From the NCBI GenBank assembly GCA_026986055.1, contig JALSPH010000255.1:1-6943 (forward strand): a stretch of DNA of 6,943 bases, read 5' to 3'. Under the pieces are notes generated by a model. That model was not told the origin of the DNA and made no database searches. It saw nothing but the letters and a program-made list of their open reading frames with translations. Origin of the DNA: Campylobacterales bacterium. GTDB taxonomy: Bacteria > Campylobacterota > Campylobacteria > Campylobacterales > Hydrogenimonadaceae. The stretch's first letter is position 1. Each line of letters opens with the position of its first letter. The position numbers were made by a program, and so were the translations under genes. Positions 1 to 5,204 of this stretch are shown in pieces.

Positions 1-13
1 GTTTGGGGTGCCA

Positions 14-61
14 GTGAAAACTAAAAACTAAAAACTAAAAACTAAAAGTTAAAAGTTAAGG
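14..61. repeat. A-rich tandem repeat, 7-bp period
   Basis: Three perfect CTAAAAA heptamers (21-27, 28-34, 35-41) are followed by a fourth differing only in its last base, then by two GTTAAAA-type units (48-54, 55-61). A GTGAAAA unit precedes them at 14-20. The array runs directly into the hairpin at 58-79. It contains no open frame of note: the three plus-strand frames entering from the left edge stop at 16, 24 and 31, so an upstream plus-strand gene could end here, but nothing identifies one. On the minus strand the array is T-rich and could serve as the U-tract of the adjacent hairpin. Confidence 0.85.
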
Positions 62-79
62 GGGAGCTCTTTCCCCCTT
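58..79. terminator. GC-rich hairpin, probable bidirectional terminator
   Basis: An 8-bp stem (58-65 with 72-79) contains five consecutive G:C pairs (60-64 with 73-77) closed by A:T pairs, with a 6-nt loop. On the plus strand it is followed by a short T-rich run (TTTGCTTT). On the minus strand it is followed by the T-rich complement of the heptamer array. It would insulate nrdB from whatever lies to the left. The plus-strand U-tract is interrupted, so efficiency in that direction is uncertain. Confidence 0.6.
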
Positions 80-116
80 TGCTTTAAATTTCAAAACACT
101 GTTTCGCCCCCTTTAT

Positions 117-135
117 TATAATTAATTGTTATATT
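117..135 (+). promoter_or_regulatory. Probable nrdB promoter, two candidate -10 boxes
   Basis: A perfect TATAAT lies at 117-122. A second candidate, TATATT at 130-135, carries an upstream TG (127-128), an extended -10 arrangement. Neither has a convincing TTGACA-like -35, which is common in Campylobacterota, where the -10 dominates. Starts from these boxes would give a leader of about 80-95 nt before the nrdB ATG. A 7-bp direct repeat, GTTTCGC at 101-107 and 136-142, brackets the boxes. I see no clear NrdR-box pair. Confidence 0.5.
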
Positions 136-221
136 GTTTCGCTTCACCTACCATTAAACTACTTTAGGCTAAAATCAATTCCAAACCAAAAAAAGAACCC
201 AAAATGAGGTAGAGAGAAAAG

Positions 222-1244
222 ATGAAAAAGAAGCTTTACAGCACAAAGTGCGACACTACGCGCTCGACAACCTCTATCATAAACGGCTGCACGGCCGGTA
301 TTATAAATCTAAACAGATGCAGCTACGACTGGGCCTACAATCTTTGGGAAGTGATGATGGCCAACACATGGTTTCCCAAAGAGGTCGACCTGACCGAAGA
401 TGCAAGAGACTACAAACATCTGCTGCCGGCCGAGCGAAGAATGTACGACAAAGTTCTTGCGCAGCTCATCTTCATGGACTCCATTCAGACAAACAACACT
501 GTTGACAATGTCAACCCCTGGATAACCGCACCGGAAGTCAACATGTGTCTGGTAAGACAGGCTTTCGAAGAGGCTCTACACTCACAGAGCTACGCCGTCA
601 TGGTTGACAGCATTTCGATAAACACCGACGAAATATACGACATGTGGAAGAGCGACACCGAACTGCTGCGCAAAAACTCTTTCATAGGCGACGTTTACGA
701 AAAGTTCGGCGAGAAGGCGCAAGACGACGACGAAGCCAAACTCTATATGCTGGTAGCGAACCAGTGCCTGGAGGGGATATATTTCTACAGCGGCTTTTCC
801 GCTATGTACGCTCTGGCAAGAAGCGGAAAGATGCTTGGAAGCGCGCAAATGATACGCTTCATACAGAGAGACGAAGTGACCCATCTGGCCCTTTACAGCA
901 ACATAATAAAAGAGATAAAGAAGGAGTACCCGCAACTCTTCAACGAGCGAGTTGTGACAAACATGAGAGAAATGTACAGACAGGCTTACGAGCTTGAGCG
1001 CAACTGGGGATGGTACGTGACCGAAGATCAGATATTGGGGCTCAATCAGCAGATAATAGACCAGTACGTACAGTATCTGACCGACAAGCGCCTAAGAGCG
1101 ATAGGACTCGAGCCGATGTTCGGTGCCGACAACCCTATAAAGTGGGTTGACAGTTTTTCAACATTTAACGACCAGAAGACGAACTTCTTCGAAGGGAACG
1201 TGACAAACTACTCGAAAGGGAGCATAAGCTTTGACGACTTCTAA
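222..1244 (+). CDS. nrdB: Ribonucleoside-diphosphate reductase, small (beta/R2) subunit, class I
   Basis: This is the radical-generating subunit of class I ribonucleotide reductase, which with NrdA converts ribonucleoside diphosphates to deoxy forms in the cytoplasm. All six di-iron ligands can be placed by alignment to the E. coli R2 pattern: Asp86 (MDSIQ), Glu117 and His120 (EALHSQSY), Glu184 (CLEGIYF), Glu218 and His221 (RDEVTH). The radical tyrosine is present as Tyr124, four residues after His120, so this is a Tyr-radical type rather than the Phe-substituted class Ic. Trp50 (NTWFPKEVD) matches the radical-transfer Trp48. The C-terminus ends in an acidic-aromatic tail (SFDDF) of the kind that docks on NrdA. 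At 340 residues it is the usual size for this phylum. The ATG at 222 follows GAGGT at 206-210. No nrdA is in the window, and in this phylum the two are often unlinked. The first ~20 residues are the least certain part. Confidence 0.97.
   Translation: MKKKLYSTKCDTTRSTTSIINGCTAGIINLNRCSYDWAYNLWEVMMANTWFPKEVDLTEDARDYKHLLPAERRMYDKVLAQLIFMDSIQTNNTVDNVNPWITAPEVNMCLVRQAFEEALHSQSYAVMVDSISINTDEIYDMWKSDTELLRKNSFIGDVYEKFGEKAQDDDEAKLYMLVANQCLEGIYFYSGFSAMYALARSGKMLGSAQMIRFIQRDEVTHLALYSNIIKEIKKEYPQLFNERVVTNMREMYRQAYELERNWGWYVTEDQILGLNQQIIDQYVQYLTDKRLRAIGLEPMFGADNPIKWVDSFSTFNDQKTNFFEGNVTNYSKGSISFDDF
1215..1222 (+). promoter_or_regulatory. Shine-Dalgarno deciding a TTG start
   Basis: AAAGGGAG inside the end of nrdB lies 8 nt before the TTG at 1231. 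This spacing supports TTG as the real amidase start. The next in-frame ATG (1273) would remove the first beta strand of the nitrilase fold (WKTFAIQMA). Confidence 0.65.
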
Positions 1245-1974
1245 CCCAAAATGGAAAACATTCGCCATTCAGATGGCGACAAGCGAAAATTTCGACGAAA
1301 ACATAGCACACCTTCTGGAGCTTCTGGCCAATCTGCCGAAACACTCCATAGCGGTCACTCCTGAAGTCTGCCTGACAGGCTTTGCCTACGAGCGCATGGA
1401 CGAGGCGGCGGAGGCCGGAGCCTACGCGGTGGAGCAGATCAAGAAGATAAGCGAAGATAGAGTCATCACGTTGACATACATTGCCAAAGAGGGGGAAGAT
1501 TATCTAAACCGCACCGATGTGATCTACAACGGCGACATTGTCCACTCACAACACAAAGTCAAACTCTTCCCGCTCGGCAACGAACACAACCACTTCAAGC
1601 CGGGAAGCGAAGATGAGGTCAAAATTTTCGAGATCGACGGCATAAAATTTGGACTTATCATCTGTTTCGAGCTTAGATTCACCGAGCTTTGGCTGAAGCT
1701 GCGCGGAGCCGACATCATCTTGAACCCCTCTTTATGGGGAAAACCGAGAAAACAGCACTACGAGATTTTAACCCGTGCACTCGCCATAACCAACCAGTGC
1801 TACGTAGTGGCTGCCGACGGTGCAAACCCGGATATGGCAAGAAGCAGCGCCGTAATAGACCCCAACGGTAAAGCCATAAGCGACGATTACGCAGAAGTGA
1901 TCGAAGGGGTTTTCGACCCAAGAGAGGTCAAAAGGATTAGGCGATACATAGACATGGATCTCTTCCATGGATAG
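1231..1974 (+). CDS. Carbon-nitrogen hydrolase (nitrilase superfamily amidase)
   Basis: A cytoplasmic amidase-type enzyme of the nitrilase superfamily, which hydrolyses small non-peptide C-N bonds through a Glu-Lys-Cys triad. The triad is visible as Glu45 (TPEVCLTGF), Lys109 (QHKVKLF) and Cys145 (GLIICFELRF), with the supporting second glutamate probably Glu118 (GNEHNHFKPG). At 247 residues it is a complete single-domain member. The FELRF nucleophile context and short length resemble the Nit/omega-amidase-like branches more than true nitrilases, but the substrate cannot be read from sequence. It starts with TTG 14 bp before the end of nrdB and overlaps the start of pcm by 8 bp, so translation is almost certainly coupled across all three genes. 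By context I infer a maintenance role such as removing damaged amide metabolites; that is not demonstrated. Confidence 0.9.
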   Translation: MTTSNPKWKTFAIQMATSENFDENIAHLLELLANLPKHSIAVTPEVCLTGFAYERMDEAAEAGAYAVEQIKKISEDRVITLTYIAKEGEDYLNRTDVIYNGDIVHSQHKVKLFPLGNEHNHFKPGSEDEVKIFEIDGIKFGLIICFELRFTELWLKLRGADIILNPSLWGKPRKQHYEILTRALAITNQCYVVAADGANPDMARSSAVIDPNGKAISDDYAEVIEGVFDPREVKRIRRYIDMDLFHG

Positions 1975-2620
1975 AGCGAAGCAGATAAAGCTTCAAAACT
2001 TTGCCGACGATATAGCGGATGAAGTCGACCTGACTCCCGAAATCTACCGCGCCTTTTGTCAAGTCGAAAGAGAGCTCTTCGTCCCGCAGGGGTTCAAGCA
2101 TTGGGCCTACCGCTTAGACGCTCTTCCGATGCAGGCAAGCCAGTGGATAAGCTCTCCCGTAACCGTTGCGAAGATGACTCTCTATCTTGAGCCGGAGGGC
2201 GCCGACAACGTGCTGGAAGTCGGGTGCGGCAGCGGCTACCAGGCTGCAATACTCAGCAAACTTTTCAGGCGTGTATTCACGATAGAGCGCATAGAGACGC
2301 TTCTGAACGAAGCTAAACGCAGGTTCAAAACGCTTGAGATCCACAACATCCACACCCGTCTTGACGACGGCAGACGCGGCTGGAGAGAGTACTCTCCGTA
2401 TGACCGCATTCTCCTCTCCGCATCGACTCCTGAAGTACCGCAAACACTCTTCGATCAGCTCGCCGAAGGGGGCATACTGGTCGCCCCTATAGAGAGAGAA
2501 AATGAGCAGATAATAACCCAGTTCAAAAAGAGTGACGGTACCATAAAGGCTCTGCAAAAAGAGAGTTGTCTCTTCGTTCCCGTAAAGGAGGGTGTAGAGC
2601 AAAGAGGGCTCAGGGCGTAA
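1967..2620 (+). CDS. pcm: Protein-L-isoaspartate O-methyltransferase
   Basis: Uses S-adenosylmethionine to methylate L-isoaspartyl residues in aged proteins, which start to revert to normal aspartate as the methyl ester decays. The SAM-binding motif I is VLEVGCGSGYQAA (82-94). Before it, WISSP (60-64) corresponds to the family's conserved I-S-x-P substrate-loop motif. Motif post-I is FTIERIE (104-110), followed by DDGRRGW (133-139) and the DRILLSAS strand (146-153). LAEGGILVAPI (165-175) and the C-terminal FVPV (203-206) complete the pattern. Its 217 residues match the roughly 208-residue E. coli enzyme. The ATG lies inside the end of the amidase gene (8-bp overlap) with only a weak ribosome site, so it probably relies on translational coupling. 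As I remember, H. pylori places pcm next to nrdB, so this pairing appears old in the phylum. Confidence 0.95.
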   Translation: MDRAKQIKLQNFADDIADEVDLTPEIYRAFCQVERELFVPQGFKHWAYRLDALPMQASQWISSPVTVAKMTLYLEPEGADNVLEVGCGSGYQAAILSKLFRRVFTIERIETLLNEAKRRFKTLEIHNIHTRLDDGRRGWREYSPYDRILLSASTPEVPQTLFDQLAEGGILVAPIERENEQIITQFKKSDGTIKALQKESCLFVPVKEGVEQRGLRA

Positions 2621-2630
2621 GCAAAAGAGT

Positions 2631-2649
2631 TGTAAATTTCCCATTTACA
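2631..2649 (+). other. Small hairpin after pcm
   Basis: A perfect 7-bp inverted repeat, TGTAAAT (2631-2637) and ATTTACA (2643-2649), with a TTCCC loop begins 11 bases after the pcm stop codon. The stem is AT-rich and no T-tract follows directly; a T6 run appears only at about 2673-2678. It may stabilise the 3' end of the operon transcript, but is a poor intrinsic terminator. Confidence 0.35.
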
Positions 2650-2700
2650 GCTACGCTACCCATAAAAGCACGTTTTTTGGGCACTTTAGCCGATTTTCTT

Positions 2701-2709
2701 TGGTATAAT
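2701..2709 (+). promoter_or_regulatory. Extended -10 promoter for the HTH/coiled-coil gene
   Basis: TGG followed by a perfect TATAAT (2704-2709) forms an extended -10 element. No good -35 sits at the usual distance. The predicted transcription start is near A2716, giving a leader of about 20 nt containing GGGGTAGG (2726-2733) as ribosome site just before the ATG at 2736. Confidence 0.7.
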
Positions 2710-2735
2710 GTGACAAACTGTCAATGGGGTAGGCT

Positions 2736-3425
2736 ATGCAGCAACTTGTCAAACCTTCAGAATATGCCCAGATGCACGGACTCTCACGCCAAAGTGTCTA
2801 TGCAAAAATCAAACGAGGCACCCTTCCATCCAGAAAAATAGATGGGCGCTACTATGTCATCGTGGCGGACAACATTGAACCGGACATTGACAAAAGCGTT
2901 ACGGAAAATGAAAAGATAGAGCATGTTTCACTCATAGATGAGTATAGAGAGGTTTTAAAAGCCAAAGATGAAACGATAGCAGTTTTAAAAGCCTCCATAG
3001 AGGACCTCAAAGAGGCGAACGCTCAGATAACCCAAACTCTGCAAGAGGAGATAAACCTCCTAAAACAAGCCTTTCACGAGATGCGCACCATATATCAGAG
3101 CAAAAGCTACCTGCCCGGCCGACAAGAGGCAAAAGGTGAACCCCACATAGAGATAGAGCCCGATGCAGACGAGGAGCCAGAAGAGCCAAACAGAGATGAG
3201 AAGAGAAGCAAAAAAGATAAAAGATCGAAAAAGACGAAAGAGGAGGAGGATTGCTGGATACCTCTGGGCGATCTGATACAGAGAAAAAAATACAACTACA
3301 ACAAGGCGAAACAGGTTGTAAAACGGTTCAAGAAGGCTTACAAAAGGGGCGACAAACGTATCAAAAAGCAAAACGGAATCTATTTTATATCATGTTACGA
3401 CTTTTACGAAGATATTTTAGAATAA
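2736..3425 (+). CDS. HTH/coiled-coil protein with basic C-terminal domain, function unknown
   Basis: I do not recognise a named gene. Residues 1-45 form an excisionase/MerR-like winged helix-turn-helix: LVKPSEYAQMHGLS, then SVYAKIKRGTLPSRKIDGRYYVI, where the GRYYVI strand is the typical wing. Residues ~60-120 are heptad-like and charged, predicting a coiled coil and probably a dimer. Residues ~138-172 are a low-complexity linker, first acidic (EPDADEEPEEP) then strongly basic (Lys/Arg with Ser). Residues 173-229 form a compact domain starting WIPLGDLIQ and ending NGIYFISCYDFYEDIL; its GIYFISCYDF segment echoes the GRYYVIVADN wing of the first domain. The protein is soluble, with no signal or membrane segment. 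It is a single gene with its own promoter, and its end overlaps the tRNA promoter region. It could be a regulator or a DNA-architectural protein. The HTH is fairly secure; the rest is inference. Confidence 0.85.
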   Translation: MQQLVKPSEYAQMHGLSRQSVYAKIKRGTLPSRKIDGRYYVIVADNIEPDIDKSVTENEKIEHVSLIDEYREVLKAKDETIAVLKASIEDLKEANAQITQTLQEEINLLKQAFHEMRTIYQSKSYLPGRQEAKGEPHIEIEPDADEEPEEPNRDEKRSKKDKRSKKTKEEEDCWIPLGDLIQRKKYNYNKAKQVVKRFKKAYKRGDKRIKKQNGIYFISCYDFYEDILE

Positions 3426-3428
3426 TTT

Positions 3429-3437
3429 TGCTATAAT
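3429..3437 (+). promoter_or_regulatory. Extended -10 promoter for tRNA-Pro
   Basis: TGC followed by a perfect TATAAT (3432-3437) lies just after the stop codon of the preceding gene (3423-3425). No clear -35 is seen; one would have to sit within the last codons of that gene. The predicted start near 3444 gives a short leader before the mature tRNA at 3455. Confidence 0.7.
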
Positions 3438-3454
3438 CACGGTCCACAAATTGT

Positions 3455-3532
3455 CGGGGTGTGGCGCAGCCTGGTTAGCGTGCTACCTTGGGGTGGTAGA
3501 GGCCGCGGGTTCAAATCCCGCCACTCCGACCA
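3455..3532 (+). tRNA. tRNA-Pro (anticodon GGG)
   Basis: A complete cloverleaf is seen. The acceptor stem CGGGGTG (3455-3461) pairs with CACTCCG (3522-3528), with one G:U. The D stem is GCGC/GCGT around a CTGGTTA loop. The anticodon stem CTACC (3483-3487)/GGTAG (3495-3499) closes loop TTGGGGT, placing anticodon GGG at 3490-3492. The T stem GCGGG/CCCGC closes TTCAAAT. The discriminator is A3529 and CCA is encoded at 3530-3532. The C1:G72 pair is typical of bacterial tRNA-Pro. It reads CCC and CCU codons. No downstream duplicate of the tRNA 3' end, the mark of an integrated element, is seen in the window. Confidence 0.97.
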
Positions 3533-3543
3533 TTACTTCGACA

Positions 3544-3621
3544 AAAGAGTTACGATCTCTCATAAAACTTTACTTGCTCACCAGAATTTAACCATGAGAT
3601 GGCGGCAAATAAGCACTCTTT
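3544..3621. other. Nested inverted repeats between convergent genes
   Basis: AAAGAGT (3544-3550) pairs with ACTCTTT (3615-3621). Inside it, TCTCAT (3558-3563) pairs with ATGAGA (3594-3599). The spacer between tRNA-Pro and the convergent cyclase gene otherwise contains nothing recognisable. The arms are short and the loops long, so the structure is weak, and I see no intrinsic terminator with a T-tract for either transcript. Confidence 0.3.
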
Positions 3622-3627
3622 CTATCT

Positions 3628-5133
3628 TTACTGACCACTCTCTGACGAGCTTTGCGCAACGACAGCGTTTCTGCCCTGCTCTTTGGCTTTGTAGAGGTTC
3701 TTGTCCGCTCTGGAGATAAGAGAGCCTATAGACTCATTCTTCTCCCTGACGGCTATACCTATGCTGACGGTAACTTCACCCACTTTGTCGAATCTATGTA
3801 TCTCAATGTGCTTTCTAAGTTTTTGTGCAACTTTCATCGCCTGCTCTTCGGATGCGTTGGCTATAAAGAGCAAAAACTCCTCTCCTCCATGCCTGCATAG
3901 GACGTCATCTTTTCTTATGTGTGCCGTTATCAGACGTGCGACCTCTTTTAGCACCTCATCGCCCACATCGTGTCCGTATGTATCGTTTATCTTTTTGAAA
4001 TGGTCTATATCTATATAAAGAAGTGCATACCTTTTGTCGCCGTTTTTAAGGCGCTTCATGCAGCCTCTGCGGTTGTATATTCCCGTCAAGGTATCTATAT
4101 CGGCAGCATGCGCCTTGACTCTGTAGATGTGGACCATAAGAGTAAGCACCAACGATACGAGCACAAGAAGCCCGAGAGCGAAGTATGCAATACGTGTTAT
4201 GGACTGAACCTGCGCCAATGCACCGTCATCTTTATGAACTACGATGTAGTAGCCCCCGTAACCGTCATCTATAAACTTCAACGGAATGAAGCTGACGGTG
4301 TAGATGTCCCTTGCGCCATTATGGTAAACATCCAAGAGTTCGTAAAACTCTCTGTAAGGCAGAAGCTGCGTTTTAAAGCCCGACTCTTTTAGAATCTCAG
4401 CCCCTTTCGAGAGTGTTTTATCTACTAAAAACTTTGAATCTATAAAGCAAGGTTGGTAGTTTTTAGGCACCATCTGACCCACACTCTTGTTGATAAGGTC
4501 GGAGTTTAACACCAAAACGTAGCTGCTAAGCCCGCTGCCCACCATTTCAAGAGCCTCTTTCATCGCTGCGAAAGAGAAGGAGATCTCCGCACTTCCAACA
4601 AACTCCATTTTGTAAAATAGGGGGTAGATAGCCCTGTACGCCCCCATGTTTCTACCGACTTCAAAACCGTAGACAGGCTCTCTCGTATGTATGACCTTTA
4701 CTATCGATGGCCTAAAGAGAAGAGAGTCGCCATAAACCTGCGGCTTGTGGACTCGCAGAAAAGATCGGCCGTCCGGCGTATGAAACTGAAGATGTCTTAA
4801 ACTGTGTTTGGCAAGCTTTTCGTATAGGGGAAGGTAGTAGGCAAGAAGCTCTTTTCGTATAACGTCGACATCTTCACCGTTTTTCGCATCGTACATCAGC
4901 CTTTTTCTCTCTATATCGAAAATGAGGTCGGCTATCGTATCCGACTCCATTTTGAACGACTCCATCTGAAGCTCTATCAACCTTTTTTGCGTCGTAACCG
5001 TCTGTCTGGCTATAGAGTCGATTTCAGCTTTGCCGTAGCGCTCTATACCGAAGAAGAGAAACATGCCTATAAGCACTATGACCGCACATTTTGCAAGCGT
5101 AGCCGGCCATAGGTTTTGGTTATATATTTTCAT
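3628..5133 (-). CDS. Membrane diguanylate cyclase with periplasmic double-Cache sensor
   Basis: Makes cyclic di-GMP from two GTP in response to a periplasmic signal. Numbering from the ATG at 5133 (501 residues): transmembrane helix 1 is ~9-30, an extracytoplasmic sensor ~31-312, helix 2 ~314-337, and the GGDEF domain ~345-490. The sensor contains FLRVHKP, LLFRPS and VYGFEVGR, the pattern of the dCache_3-type family. The catalytic domain opens with DTLTGIYNRR and has metal-binding Asp375 (YIDIDHFK) and an intact GGEEF (416-420). RKDD (407-410) lies five residues before it, the RxxD inhibitory site, so it should be active and product-inhibited. No EAL or HD-GYP domain is present. A GTG at 5172 would add 13 residues, but lacks a ribosome site and sits in the promoter region. 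The ATG also lacks a clear Shine-Dalgarno, which fits a leaderless transcript. The ligand is unknown. Confidence 0.93.
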   Translation of the reverse strand: MKIYNQNLWPATLAKCAVIVLIGMFLFFGIERYGKAEIDSIARQTVTTQKRLIELQMESFKMESDTIADLIFDIERKRLMYDAKNGEDVDVIRKELLAYYLPLYEKLAKHSLRHLQFHTPDGRSFLRVHKPQVYGDSLLFRPSIVKVIHTREPVYGFEVGRNMGAYRAIYPLFYKMEFVGSAEISFSFAAMKEALEMVGSGLSSYVLVLNSDLINKSVGQMVPKNYQPCFIDSKFLVDKTLSKGAEILKESGFKTQLLPYREFYELLDVYHNGARDIYTVSFIPLKFIDDGYGGYYIVVHKDDGALAQVQSITRIAYFALGLLVLVSLVLTLMVHIYRVKAHAADIDTLTGIYNRRGCMKRLKNGDKRYALLYIDIDHFKKINDTYGHDVGDEVLKEVARLITAHIRKDDVLCRHGGEEFLLFIANASEEQAMKVAQKLRKHIEIHRFDKVGEVTVSIGIAVREKNESIGSLISRADKNLYKAKEQGRNAVVAQSSSESGQ

Positions 5134-5139
5134 TCTGTT

Positions 5140-5190
5140 ATTGTAGCATTTAATCGTCGATCGACAAAGCACAAAAATAAAAAAATATTA
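5140..5190 (-). promoter_or_regulatory. Promoter of the diguanylate cyclase gene, possibly leaderless
   Basis: Read on the minus strand: a -35 TTGTCG (5167-5162, 4 of 6 to consensus), a 16-bp spacer and a -10 TACAAT (5145-5140, 5 of 6). An AT-rich stretch directly upstream (about 5190-5170) resembles an UP element. Six bases separate the -10 from the ATG at 5133, so transcription would start at or next to the start codon. This is the only promoter here with a recognisable -35. Confidence 0.55.
5156..5165. promoter_or_regulatory. Perfect 10-bp palindrome over the -35, candidate operator
   Basis: GTCGATCGAC is exactly self-complementary and overlaps the -35 hexamer and the start of the spacer of the cyclase promoter. 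A dimeric regulator bound here would block polymerase. No cognate regulator is identifiable in the window; a 10-bp palindrome can also occur by chance. Confidence 0.35.
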
Positions 5191-5204
5191 ACGACAGAAA
5201 TAGA

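Noticed and set aside
582..935. Antisense open frame of 117 codons within nrdB
   Set aside because: It lies wholly opposite a gene with all catalytic residues intact, and its product shows no recognisable motif.
2114..2644. Antisense open frame of 176 codons over pcm
   Set aside because: Shadow of a well-conserved methyltransferase gene; Leu/Tyr-rich antisense composition and no family motifs.
3060..3371. Hydrophobic antisense frame over the HTH/coiled-coil gene, looking like a membrane protein
   Set aside because: Phe/Leu/Ser richness is the expected antisense of the Lys/Glu-rich linker; no promoter or ribosome site supports it.
2736..3532. Excisionase-like HTH gene next to a tRNA, suggesting an integrated element
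   Set aside because: No integrase, no second copy of the tRNA 3' end and no phage or plasmid genes are seen. The base composition looks like its neighbours. The long coiled coil and C-terminal domain are not excisionase-like.
5134..5172. GTG start extending the cyclase by 13 residues
   Set aside because: No ribosome site precedes it, and the extension would place the promoter -10 and the palindrome inside coding sequence. The ATG at 5133 leaves a normal membrane anchor.
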